Shown here in pieces: positions 47,613 through 58,009 of a stretch of DNA of 64,000 nucleotides (within the stretch, counting starts at the first letter, position 1; each line of letters opens with the position of its first letter). Source of the DNA: Anthoceros angustus (taxonomy: Eukaryota; Streptophyta; Anthocerotopsida; Anthocerotales; Anthocerotaceae); assembly GCA_010909165.1 (NCBI GenBank), contig VJWM01000019.1:1550001-1614000 (forward strand). Reading direction: 5' to 3'. The notes under the pieces are model-generated. The model made no database searches. It had not been told where the DNA came from and saw only the letters and a list, made by a program, of their open reading frames with translations. Made by a program: the position numbers and the translations under genes.

Positions 47613-47739
47613 TTTAACCAAAACTATTTTGATTAGAGCCTAATTACGACAGTGACGAAGATAATCCTTTTATTGTGTAAAAGGATTGAAAAACGAAAAT
47701 AATCTGATGAAGGCAGAAATTCTTGTAAGAGAGAGAGAA

Positions 47740-47950
47740 ATGACATATAAGCCGGGTGGTATAGGCACCCAGTCTATACAAGTTCACAAACCTCGGCTCC
47801 CGCCTTGGTCTGCAGTCGAGTTGGGCGCGTCTCGGCCCCGGACTCGGCGCTCCCGCCGAGGAGCGGGACGCGTCGGGCGCCGCGACCTAGAACGGTCTCG
47901 GCCTCACGGCCTCGACCGTTCTCGGCCGTGACGCCCCTCAGCGTCCGTTC
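47740..47950. other. GC-rich patch with hairpins in the copia element
   Basis: A short CG-rich island in AT-rich surroundings. AGAACGGTC (47889-47897) and GACCGTTCT (47914-47922) form a perfect 9-bp stem, and CGCTCC/GGAGCG form another just before it. It lies between the insert and the integrase. Its origin is unknown. Confidence 0.5.
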
Positions 47951-47959
47951 CCCTATCTG

Positions 47960-49560
47960 GGATTCGATCAATATGTTTACCTTGGGGACGATAGGTCTCT
48001 AGTCTCACTGGTCGTGGCATTGAGTTAATAGTTCCTCGGAAACACACTCAAGTTAGAAGATGTCTACTATGTGCGAGATGACTAGAAACACGATCTCATT
48101 AGAAGATTGAATCGAAAACATCATATCATCGTATTCACTCCTATGAGAATCATAGATGCATTTGACCCTAGAAAGGTACTTGCGCATGGGTCTTGGACCA
48201 TGATCATTAGTCTCCATTTGCATGGAGTAGCGAGTCCCACGACACAAGGCGTCTCCCTTGCATCGCACAACAAACAGCAAAGGCTCGGTTGTGGCATGCG
48301 CCTAGGTCATCCTCACATGGCAAAGCTACAAAATTGGGCATGAGTGACACATCAAGATGGACCTATTGGCCCCTTGACTCCTATACCCTTATGTGAGGCT
48401 TGTGTTTTGTCGAAGAAACACCAAGCTGCCTTCAAGAACAAAGCACCTCACCGTGCTTGATGTACTTGAGCTTGTACATCGATTTGTGTGGACCCTTATC
48501 TCAAGCGTCCATTGGTGGTGGGCGTTATTTCTTAACGTTCTGAGATGACAAAAGTAGATTTGTCACCACCTACATCCCAAGAACAAGAGCGAATGTTTCT
48601 CCTATTTCAAGGAATACATCAAGTTATTTGAGCGTTGGACGAGCGGCTCAAGACACTAAGATCGGACAATGGCGGGAATTCACCTCTAATGAATTCCAGC
48701 GATTACTGTAAAGATGAAGGCATTGGGCGTCAACTCACGGTGGTATACACTCCCGGGAATGGAGTGGCGGGCGTTTGAATCTCACCTGCGAGATGGTCTC
48801 CTCATTCGCATGATGCTCAAGCGCCCTTACCTTCGGGCGAGGCTTTGATGACCTCAACCTTTCTTGAACAGTTACCCACCACAGTGAAGGCAAAACTCCT
48901 TATGAAGCTTTTACAGTGACCATCCATCCGACTTGAGGGGCGTTTCGCCTTGCATATGCCTTCATACACAGACGAGCGAACCAAGCTTTCATAAGGCCCG
49001 AGTTGCTCATGTTGGGATACGGAGGGATAAAAGCATATAAACTATATGATGTTCCTTCTAACAAGGTCATTTATGCTCGAGTGTTACCTTCGATGAAACA
49101 AAGACTTGGGCTTGGTGGGAGCACATGTTCATGCTCGAACTGGCGAGGATAGTCTTGAGCTTTCTCATTATGATCGGCGGATCATGGTACTCGAGCTCTG
49201 TTGATGAAAATGTTCTGCGGAGGGAAAATCGGCGGTGTTTGAAGAAGAACACGAAATTCAACTTGACATGCCCGCCGGATATGAGGATCACATTCCTCAA
49301 CGGATCAAGCACTTGCTGATGCAACGGTGAAGATGAAGTGATCGAATGCAACTAACGAGGAAGAAGATTATGTTTGAACGAACTTGAACAAGATCTAGAC
49401 CCTCAACGAACAAGAACACAGCGAGCTTGCTCGACTTTACCCTACTCGAAACGTCGACCTCCGATTATCGTGCCCCGATTATCGTATTTCCTCTTCACAT
49501 GTGAAAGCATATCGCTACTAACCTCGACCACTGTAGAACCACGGTCTTATGCGAGGCTTT
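47960..49560 (+). pseudogene. Copia integrase region (pre-integrase zinc finger, core, C-terminal part)
   Basis: In shifting frames: LEDVYYVRDD, LGHPHMAKLQNWA (zinc-finger His), LCEACVLSKKHQAAFKNKAP (zinc-finger Cys pair), LDVLELVHIDLCGPL-like sequence with substitutions, LRSDNG..EFTSNEFQR (second catalytic Asp region), QLTVVYTPGNGVAG, then KTPYEAF, DERTKLS and KAYKLYDVPSNKVIYAR-like pieces. Multiple frameshifts prevent a full product. It follows copia order (protease, integrase, RT). Confidence 0.8.
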
Positions 49561-51070
49561 GAGCGACGATCACAAGGAGTGGGAGAAAGCTATAAAATCG
49601 AATATGACTCATTGATTGAGAACGGCACATGGGAGTTGTCAAAATTACCTCTGGCGGAAAAATGGTGTCTTGTAAGTGGGTCTTCAAATTGAAAGTCAAG
49701 GCTGATGGTACCTTGATAGGTACAAGGCAAGACTAGTGGCTCGTGGATTTTCACAAGTTCGGTGGACTATTTGGAGACATTCGCTCCGGTTGTGAAGCGC
49801 CAACCATACGAGCATTATGTGCAATATCGACCTAAGGACTATGAGCGCAAATGTTTGATGTCAAAAGATTCTTGAATGGCAAGCTTGACACGAAATATGC
49901 ACGACCTCACAGTATGTAGTCAAAGGAAAGGAGGATTATGTATGTAAACTTATTAAGACTCTGTACGGGTTGAAGCAGTCTGCAATGGCTTGGAACGCAG
50001 AACTTGATGCTGAGCTTTTAGCATTAGGTTTCACCAAAAGCCAAGCAGATGGTAGCCTGTACATCTACAAGAAAGGTGACATCGTCTGTGACCTAGCAGT
50101 CTATGTAGATGACCTGATCTTGTCAGGTAACGATGCAGGTTTTATCAAAAGATTCTTGACACCTTGCAACTAAGTTTAAGATGTCCGACTTGGTGATCTT
50201 GAGTTGTCTTGGTATACATGTTGAAGCGGGGTTATCACTCTCACAACCAAGATACATACTCGAAAGTGCGAGCTAGGTTTGAAGGATGCAAAGCCGGTGC
50301 TACACCCCTACCAAGTGGAATCAAGCTAAGTTCGAAATGTCCCCACAATGTAGAGAAGGAAAGGATGTTAGCCGTACCTTATAGGCAGCTGTTGGAAACT
50401 CATATATGCGACAAACACTACTCGTATGGAAGTTGCCTTTGCTACTAGCGCTCTCTCACGGTTCTGGAGAACCCCGAGGACGAGCACTTGGACAAGCATT
50501 AAAAGAGTCATTAGATACTTGAAGGGGACACCACATCGAGGGATAAAATATTGCCACACACCTGGACAGCAACTTGAACTCGAGGTCTTCACCGATTTTG
50601 ACTATGTTGGAAACGTGGACAACAAGAGATCTGTTTCTGGTTACGTTGTGAGCATAGCAGGTGGACCGATTTGCTGGATGAGCAAGAAACAGCCCACAGT
50701 TGCTCTATCGAGCAACGAGGCTGAATATAGAGTCCTTACAGCAGCTTGCAAAGAGATCATTTGGTGCAAGCTACTCCTTAGCGAAATGGGTATACCATTA
50801 CCTACCTGTACGCTCATAAGGACCGACAGCCAGGGCCCCATGTCACTTGCTCAGAACCCGGTATTTCATGCAAGAACAAAGCATATCGAGGTTGAGTATC
50901 ATTTTATCAGAGACCTAATCAAGGCAGGTAAAATCAACCTCGAGTATGTGGCAACGCAAGACAATCCAGACATATTGACTAAGGCTCTAGGAAAAGAGCT
51001 TCACGAGAAACATGTTAAAAGTCTTGGCCTTGGAGACTCCTCGGAGTTCCTTGGCGATGCGACAAAGTAA
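49561..51070 (+). pseudogene. Copia reverse transcriptase and RNase H
   Basis: RT fragments: EWEKAIKSNM, YKARLVARGFSQV, then an open stretch LIKTLYGLKQSAMAWNAELD, DGSLYIYKKGDIVCDLAVYV ending DDLILSG. The catalytic YVDD is at about 50102-50113. After a frameshifted stretch the last 214 codons (50426-51070) are open: SIKRVIRYLKGTPHRGIKYC, VSGYVVSIAGGPICWMSKKQ, SSNEAEYRVLTAACKEIIWC, HARTKHIEVEYHFIRDLI, then ILTKALGKELH and a stop. These are the RNase H domain and the usual copia end. Confidence 0.9.
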
Positions 51071-52155
51071 AATCCATGTGCGAGAACTCTAACTGACCCG
51101 GGAAGAGTGTTCATCATCTGTAGTCATTAAAAGAGTCTCATCACGAGACACGAGAGTATGAGTCCCCACAGGACTCACTCACCGGGCAGGCTTTGACTCT
51201 CATCTTCCTCCTCTTGGAAGGATCGGGCTTCAAGGAACGGTGGGTCTTCTCCCACTGCCTTCTTGCCTTGCCTGAGATTTTGTCTTCAGACTGGAGGTCA
51301 GACTCTTCTTCGATGCGTATGTTAGATCCTGCACAAACAGTGGGAGCTAGGTTAGCCTCTCACACACACACAAAAGCAGTAAAATCATGAGGAATGGAAT
51401 TTGGGACTTACTATACGTGCTAACAACATGGTGAGGATACGCCCGGCAATCTTCAACTTTGATACGGGCGCATCTTTTTAATCGCCACATGAACCCTATA
51501 CCACATAGGGGTGCGAGGGTGCTTCATGGTGCCGTAGGAGACAATTTGGGTTTCCTTGAGCAGTCTGTGGCTTGGGAAAGCTTGGGTCCTCACAAGGGTT
51601 AGCCGTTCTCGGAAAAGCCAAAATCGGGTGAACATGTGCGGATTTGCTTTTACTCTTGTTGCCGCTCTTGGCCTAGAAGGAGTGACACGCGAAGAAGGGC
51701 CGCCCATGTTTCTTGTTTGCAGCCTCTGTCGCTGCGAAACTCCTTGGTGGTTCCTTTGGGCGCCCGTTCTCTTCACGCCCCTTTAAGCTGCGGGGAAGTT
51801 GAAGTCTCCTCTTGGTCATGAGCTCTAGCAAAAGCGGCCTAGAGCATTTACGGGCCTGCGGTTTCTTGGGCAAAGTACCCTCGGACTACGAAGCGGTGGC
51901 GCCATCTCGATATGGCTCGGGTGAAACCTTCTCTCAAGGCGATCGATGCATATGAGGCAAGGGCGTAAAGGAGAATTATAAAGGGAGCCAACACTACTCA
52001 TTTGGCTTCACACTAGACATTCCATAGTGTCCGTAAAGACATGAAGATGGGGCGTAAGCTCTACCACCACAAGATGGCAAAACCGGAAGATTGGCAAAAC
52101 CCGGAGCTCAACTCCATGAGCCTCACGAGCAATTCATCGACTCTAACTATTTACA
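51071..52155 (+). other. Non-coding tail of the copia element
   Basis: About 1.1 kb separates the RNase H stop from the polypurine tract, which is longer than usual in copia elements. Short ORFs only, no recognised domain. Confidence 0.5.
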
Positions 52156-52166
52156 ACAAGTGGGAG
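52156..52166 (+). promoter_or_regulatory. Polypurine tract of the large copia element
   Basis: ACAAGTGGGAG directly abuts the 3' LTR. This is the typical copia plus-strand primer site and fixes the LTR start at TAATG. Confidence 0.8.
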
Positions 52167-52423
52167 TAATGATATACAATGTTGATATCATAGTTAGGGT
52201 TTAGGGTTTAAGTTATCCATATATTACCAAGATATGATAAGCTAGGGTTTACTAGATATGGTGTCGTTTCATTAGGGTTACGTCTCTAAGTGAATAGATA
52301 CAACGTTTCATTAAATCTAGTTTAGTTGTCTTCTCATGCATAAGCAACTTACTTCTTTCTTGATCCAACAATGTAATTATTCTATAATGTTTAATTGATC
52401 TACATTAGACCATAAAATCTTCA
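52167..52423 (+). repeat. Copia 3' LTR (copy A3)
   Basis: 257 bp, almost identical to 27043-27300 and sharing its ACAACGTTTC segment. No primer site follows, and the polypurine tract precedes it, so it is the 3' LTR. Confidence 0.88.
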
Positions 52424-52428
52424 GGTAT
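52424..52428. repeat. Candidate target-site duplication GGTAT, right
   Basis: Matches 27038-27042. It is followed by GTGTACAGGTGCGGAGGCC, which also follows the unoccupied-looking copy of the site at 52449-52490. A caution: GGTAT is also part of the primer site TGGTATC. Confidence 0.6.
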
Positions 52429-53505
52429 GTGTACAGGTGCGGAGGCCGGACCCTAACGCGTGGTGGTGTGTGTACAGGTGCGGAGGCCTCCGGACCCCTG
52501 TTCCTCTCGGACAGAGGTTCGACGACCGATGGACCGGAGTGGGCACGATTAGCCCACTCCGAGAGGGGCGTGCAGAGCCCGGACGGAGAGACCTGGTGGA
52601 CGCGGCGCGGAGGTCTGCAGCCTACAAATGCTTGATCATGAACCTCAACTGGCATATTAGGTGCAAGCAAGAACGGTAGGAAAAACAAAGTGAGGGAGGG
52701 GGTAAGTGAAGATCGGTAGATTTCGGATGCAAACGGGTCCTTAAACGTTTGGCCATCCTGGGCCTGTATGGTGAACGAGTAGGGCGATGTAAGGAAGGGT
52801 AGACTAGCCGCAGTTCGAGTGGACGAATGAGTAGAGGCGGGGTACCTCAAGTAAACCATCGTCCCTTAACGGCGGAGAGCGTTTGGTAACGGAACGTGCA
52901 AGACATTCCCTTGGGAACGGACCCCATATTGCAGCGACACGGGACTGGTGTGCGCCCGGCTGGCCGTCAGCACAAGTAACACCATAGTAGGCCTTTCCTT
53001 ATTCCTGACCATGACATACTTGGGACGGTTGGTAGTTTCGGGTTGGATATTTGGGGGGGCTAGCCCCCGCCTGGCCCTTGATCCTTTAATGGGTTGTTCC
53101 CCATCAGCTCTGGGTAGATGAGTTTTCTCATTTCTTCTTTTCTATGAAGTCTCAAGTTTGATCTCAACCACGAAACTAAAGATCGAATTATGTCGTGCAA
53201 GCCTTAAAATCTTGACCATCCGTTTTGTGCCCGTGCTTGCAAGCTCTTAAAATCTAGAATACAAGAGCACATCCCTGCAAGTTAAGGTCATAAATGATTG
53301 AGGGATAGAAAATAACTTAAAAATATTGTAAAATACATACCACGAGGTTTGCGATAATGTGTAGTACGTAAGTCTTTAATTTTAATACTATATTATGATA
53401 ATGTGTAGTACGTAAGTCTTTAATTTTAATACTATCTAATATATATAATAATTATGAAACTGCGAGGTTTGAAAAAAATGCTCTTGGGCTCTACTTGCCG
53501 CCACC
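52429..53505. other. Flanking repeat sequence, no recognised gene
   Basis: Begins with two tandem copies of a unit of about 41 bp containing GTACAGGTGCGGAGGCC. A dispersed repeat lies at 53045-53160. A 45-bp AT-rich duplication (TAATGTGTAGTACGTAAGTC) lies at 53354-53435. Confidence 0.5.
53045..53160 (+). repeat. Dispersed repeat, inverted relative to 21955-22062
   Basis: Shares GGCTAGCCCCC, CCTTTAATGGGTTGT and the GATGAGTTTTCTCATTTCTTC block with the reverse complement of 21955-22062. Confidence 0.6.
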
Positions 53506-54348
53506 TTGAGCGCCACGTGTATGGCGTTTGGAAATGAACGCTCCACACTCCGGTGTGGAATGGCCTTTCCACCGGGATTCATGAAATCGTGTGTTCCTCT
53601 CACCATTATGATATTCTTGACCATCGTTGCCTTGAGCTCCCTGATCGTGACTAGGCATCTATCATACCACCACACACATGCCATAGTCTGGGCCCAAGCC
53701 ATGGACAACATCAAGTGCTATGAGGTTGTTAGATTCCTGGCCGCTCTCAAGAGCCTCATGCATTGTAGAGATGTGCCGAGTTTCGGTATTCGTACCACTT
53801 GTCTCAACAATTCATAGGTGCTTCTTTCCTTTCCGTTTCTTCCCGTTTGTTGAGGTGTTTATTAGGCGGCAAAGACTGCCAGGCTCTCATCAATGCATTA
53901 ATGAGCATATCACAAAATTGAACTCCCTCATGCTAGACTCTCCTTCCCAAAGCTCAAGGCAACCTTCAATATTGGGCTCATTTTCACTCTTCATAAGAAT
54001 GTGTCTCACTCATGGATGGGTGTGCCCTAATCTAAGATGTTGTACTTGTACTTGTTTGATTCCAAATCGGAGATTAGTCCCATTCCATGCTTGGCTAGCT
54101 ACCAAATTAGGAACAGAGACTACAAACTCCATCTTGGGAAGGCTTGTTTATGTTATCGATCCAAAACTCACCACCCACATCTGTGTGTGGAGAAACTAAA
54201 GAATTGGAGCCTCTACTTGGAGAGGGATTGGAGCCTACATATGAAAAGGATTGGGAGCCTGAGGCTTTTCATAATGCCTCTATTGAGTTGGATGGCGCCG
54301 AGAATTATCGCTACAGTTGTCACATGGAAACATGGATGAACTGCACGC
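53506..54348 (+). pseudogene. Unrecognised coding remnant, left of a TIR element
   Basis: Open stretches in changing frames end with CGETKELEPLLGEGLEPTYE and ENYRYSCHMETWMNCTQ at the element border. After the element, the frame resumes with ADEQCVEVEVDMVDIVDMDE (56076 onwards). The two sides probably belonged to one transposon-type protein. The family is not identified; a pogo/Tigger-like transposase C-terminus is a guess. Confidence 0.35.
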
Positions 54349-56074
54349 AGAACAGCGTCTGTTTAGAAAGGGGTTTCTCCTGAAACCCCTTTTTGCACAC
54401 GGACTTGGCCGGACCCCTTTTTGCACTTGAAAAAATCCGCACTATAATCGGGCTTTTTGATATTTCTCTGCATACATGTTACCCGCAACCTTTTGAATAA
54501 TTGTTTTGATACACGTTATTTGAGATTGTAGATTGCAAGTACGTGGCAAAAACCTAAAGTCCCATTCTCGTTCGGCTTTTTTTTCAAACTGGACACAAAA
54601 TTCGCGCGCAAACTTATGCGCGCACTTACATCTAAACAGTCTCCAACATCTGGCAATCATTGCCAGGTGTTGGACGTATACAAACATTTAGAGTTTTTAG
54701 GGCTTGCTGTAATTCTGGTGCGCAAACTTGTTTGCGCACCTACCTTTCATTCATACTAGTCAATCCTATGACTATACTCTCGCTCCGAGAATTTTACAGG
54801 ACTTTGTTCCTTAGACATTGGGACAATAATATCTTCTTTGGCCTGATGCTCTTGATCCACGTCTAGTGCGAGAATGAGAGTGGCATGGTGCACTTAGAGC
54901 CGCCAAACGCGTCTCAAGATTCAAAAGATGCAAAAGGTTCTCACTACTAGTTCAAAGTTTTAACTACTAGAAAAAGATGAGGGTTAAGTAAAGATAAGAA
55001 CATATCCACACTAGGGTGTTGCACAAAAAGGTTGAAAGCGTCGAAGGAACCCTTTAAAACAACAAATATCAAAAAATACAAAATGCAAAAATTGTCAAAA
55101 TTTTAGAGCAAGTGCACTTGCCTCAAAAACTGGACTTTTTGTAATTTTTAAGGGTTTTAGGATTTTTAAGACTTTTGCTCTTTTTTCTTTGGATGAACTG
55201 CAGGAATGCACTAGGAGGCATGAACCATTTGGGTTCATGCTTCCAGGCCCTTCTTGACCTTGGATGCATGCACTTGTGTGCACACTTGCGCCTCCTTGCC
55301 CCGGTGTGCGCACAAGTGCGCACTCGGGCATCCTGCCCCAGTGCGCGCGCATCCTGCCCCGGTGCATGCACTTGTGTGCACACTTGCGCCTCCTTGCCCC
55401 GGTGCATGCACTTGTGTGCACACTTGCGCCTCCTTGCCCCGGTGTGCACACTTGCGCCTCCTTGCCCCCCTCGGTGCATGCACTTGTTCACCCACCGGCC
55501 CCCGCATGTTTGATGATAACCCGGTACTAGGTCACACGAGACTAAACACCGTAAAGAATAAAAAGGGGATAGGGTGTTCTTCGTCGCATTAGGGCATAGG
55601 ATAGGTATATAAGAGTGGTCTAGGTGAACCTCCGCCGATGTCTGCTACTTGTTATTTTGTCGGGAGTTCCGGCACATCCTCAGACCGCCAAAAGGACATG
55701 CTTCCCCATTAGAAGATCATTTTCGCGTTCTTTTGCAGTGCATGCACAAGTTTGCACATAGCGTTGTTTAGGCGCGCTTATGCGCGCCTAGGCCCTCCCG
55801 TATACAAAACATACAAAACCACACAAAATGCGTAAACTACGGACATGACGAAATTATGGAACAATGAGGTCATCGCCCTTCATCACACCAACTAAATCGC
55901 CATGAACGAGTATGCCCGGTGTCTAAATGACTCGATAGGAAGTGGTGCCGGAGCCGAGAATGCCCGAAACCGATGGATGAACACCTACAAAAACCAACAA
56001 ATACCAAACCAACTTCAGTTTCCGGCGAAATAGGGTTGGGATTTTTTCCAAAACCTCTTTCTAAACAGACGCTG
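54349..56074. mobile_element. 1.7 kb terminal-inverted-repeat element
   Basis: AACAGCGTCTGTTTAGAAAG at the left end is mirrored by CTTTCTAAACAGACGCTGTT at the right end, and the match extends a few bases into GGTTT. The flanks share GCAG (left ...GCAG, right GCAG...), a possible short target duplication, but this is not clean. The interior has no transposase and includes a 40-bp GC-rich tandem repeat. A non-autonomous DNA element or MITE-like insertion is most likely. Confidence 0.6.
55250..55500 (+). repeat. GC-rich tandem repeat, 40-bp unit with shorter variants
   Basis: CACTTGCGCCTCCTTGCCCC recurs at about 55283, 55381, 55421 and 55449, separated by GGTGCATGCACTTGTGTGCA or shortened versions. 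Open Cys/His-rich frames on both strands are translation of this repeat. Confidence 0.85.
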
Positions 56075-56640
56075 TTGCAGATGAACAATGTGTAGAAGTG
56101 GAGGTTGATATGGTTGATATTGTAGATATGGATGAACTCCAAGCACTCCAAGCAGAGATGCCATCGCAATGGGTGGGCGCATCACATAAGGTTTTCCAGC
56201 TCGAAGAGATTGAGGGAGGCAGCCGTGTTACAAATATCTTGCGCTTGCCTACAATGGATAAGCTTCTCGCTGCCAACTCTAAGAAGAAGAAGTCCTTTGC
56301 ACATTTGGCCAACTTATAATAGCAGATGAGTGGATCACAGCAGAGGCAAGAAGGAAGGAGGAAAAGGCTACTCTACTAGAGGAGAAACATAAGCAAGCTC
56401 ATATCCAGGAAAGATTGAGAAAGGAAGTGGTTGCAATTGAATGAAGAAACGAAAAACACGTGGCTAATTCCAAGCAAGGCCAAGAAGAAACTAGCTATGG
56501 CAAGGTGGAAAGTTGAAGCAAAGAAGAGTCAGATGTTGTTCAAGCCAACAAAGCTCCAACAAAATTGTAGGGAGAAAATCTCTCCTGAAGAGAGCCTGCA
56601 ATCTTATGCCAAGCCATTAAGCATACCAAGAGAGTATTAA
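56075..56640 (+). pseudogene. Unrecognised coding remnant, right of the TIR element
   Basis: ADEQCVEVEVDMVDIVDMDE is followed by LRLPTMDKLLAANSKKKKSF, a stop, then a frame with DEWITAEARRKEEKATLLEE and a long charged helix. Lys/Glu-rich coiled-coil C-termini occur in several transposases. Stops and frameshifts mark it as decayed. Confidence 0.35.
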
Positions 56641-56958
56641 CATAGGGAATCAGAACCTTTGCTGAAGATTTCTCCCCCCGTTTGTTTTGATTTATTTTTA
56701 AAAATACTAATGTTTTTAAAAAAATCTCACATGCGGGTCCAGGGTTAAGGTGCGGAGCGGAGATGTAGCCCGGGATTTATTATATCTACATAAATCAATT
56801 TTTGTATGGAAAGCGGTTCCTTTCCTCCAGTTCGTTTCAAGACTTCAAAGTTACCCCGAAAACGAGTCGTGTGCAATAGGAAAACCAGAAAAGACAACAA
56901 CGCAACCCTGCCAATTGGGTTCGGGGTGGGAAACGCGCAAGCTTGGAGCCTCGCGAAG

Positions 56959-57553
56959 ATGTCACGGTGGGGAAAGCGTAAGGCTCCTGCGACTGAAGCC
57001 AAGGAGGAAGAAGAAGCTGCTTCTGACAACGGCATCACCGCCTGGGAGGTGTGTACGTTTTTTGCTGAGAACATCAAGTCAGGTCATTGTTTTGCCATTT
57101 CAGAGAAGACGCTACGCTGCACGTCCGGACTCCGGCTAAGTGGAGTCGTTTGGCAGCTGTCCAAAAACCGCAAGGTGGTGGTCAGGGAATGGAAGGGCCA
57201 GATTTTGGTTGACATCCGCGAGTTCTATACCAAAGACGGCCAGCTTCTGCCAACCAGGAAAGGTGAGCAATCCCGCACCTTCATCCGCTTCCTGGTGTTT
57301 TGCGGATGCTGCCTTCTTTGCGCTTATTTGACGGTGCCTCTTGTTTTTGCGCAGGGATATCCTTGACGTTAGAGCAGGTCAAATCCCGCAATTTCTTTGC
57401 CTCTCGTTGTTCTTTTCCCGTATGCATAGCATTTCCTTGCTCTGGCTGTCATATTCACCTACTTTATCTCATTGCCTCCAACTTGGTGTGTTGCAGTGGG
57501 GGATGTTGCGGAAGCATGCCGATGAAGTCGATTCGGCTTTGGAGGAGGTGTGA
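56959..57553 (+). CDS. PC4-type transcriptional coactivator, three exons
   Basis: Exons 56959-57262, 57355-57377 and 57497-57553 have GT-AG borders and keep one frame. The N-terminus MSRWGKRKAPATEAKEEEE is basic then acidic. The PC4 domain follows: VVWQLSKNRKVVVREWKGQI, LVDIREFYTKDGQLLPTRK and GISLTLEQWGMLRKHADEV. This closely follows the human PC4 pattern (FKGKVLIDIREYW, then PGRKGISL and a final helix). PC4/Sub1 proteins bind single-stranded DNA and support RNA polymerase II transcription. The ATG at 56959 is chosen because it begins the family-like region. The frame is open further upstream to 56806, so a longer N-terminus cannot be excluded. The product is about 127 residues, close to the family's usual size. 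Confidence 0.9.
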
Positions 57554-58009
57554 CAGAAACTAGGTGCCGTGACTTGTGTGCCCCCAATTGCTGATACACA
57601 AGTAGCATCCTTGACCAGTGGCCTGCGTTTAGAACTCAATCCATGGATGTTTGCCTCCGTTACCTGTTTTTTTGTAAGCTACCAAACGAGCAGTGAATTT
57701 TGAGGAACTGTGGCTGGTTTATTCGCGTTTCAGAGTACGAACACCGAAACGGGAGCAGAGCACACCTGAAGCGGCGGCACTCCGTGTCTGGTTTATTCGT
57801 GTTTCAGTGTACGAACATCGAAACGGGAGCAGAGCACAGCTGAAGCGGCGGCCCTGGCGGTGGCTAGTCACCAAACTACCGGATTCGATGGCGGTTCAAT
57901 ACATGTATTATTGCGTCCACCCGATAGCGCATGGCTGGTAGCCCCGGGCATGGCAGGTTCTGCACACGAAGCGTTGCTGAGGCGTCATATGGCTTGATTA
58001 TTCACAGCG
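57554..58009 (+). other. 3' UTR / intergenic with a 74-bp tandem duplication
   Basis: CTGGTTTATTCGCGTTTCAG to CTGAAGCGGCGGC is present twice, starting at 57714 and 57788, with a few mismatches. It lies between PC4 and the bilin reductase gene. No coding content is seen. Confidence 0.7.

Larger units (their letters stand above)
27043..52423 (+). mobile_element. Large, rearranged Ty1/copia retrotransposon (25.4 kb) with nested insertions
   Basis: The outer LTRs at 27043-27300 and 52167-52423 are nearly identical and share features absent from the inner LTR copy (ACAACGTTTC in place of one hairpin arm). A primer site follows the 5' LTR and a polypurine tract (ACAAGTGGGAG) precedes the 3' LTR. 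Inside, in copia order, lie gag (several copies), protease (FLDTGATAH), integrase, reverse transcriptase (YVDDL) and RNase H. The normal copia length is about 5-10 kb. The excess comes from a duplicated 5' end, repeated gag segments and about 13 kb of unrelated inserted sequence (34563-47640). Every coding part is interrupted by stops or frameshifts, so it is not autonomous as read. Confidence 0.75.

Noticed and set aside
52424-52428. GGTAT read as a remnant of the primer site instead of a target duplication
   Set aside because: The following bases (GTGTACAGGTGCGG) match the neighbouring empty-site-like repeat and not the interior sequence after the primer site. Some doubt remains and is stated in the feature.
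55095-55530. Cys/His-rich ORFs on both strands
   Set aside because: They are translation of the 40-bp GC-rich tandem repeat. No start context or homology supports a gene.
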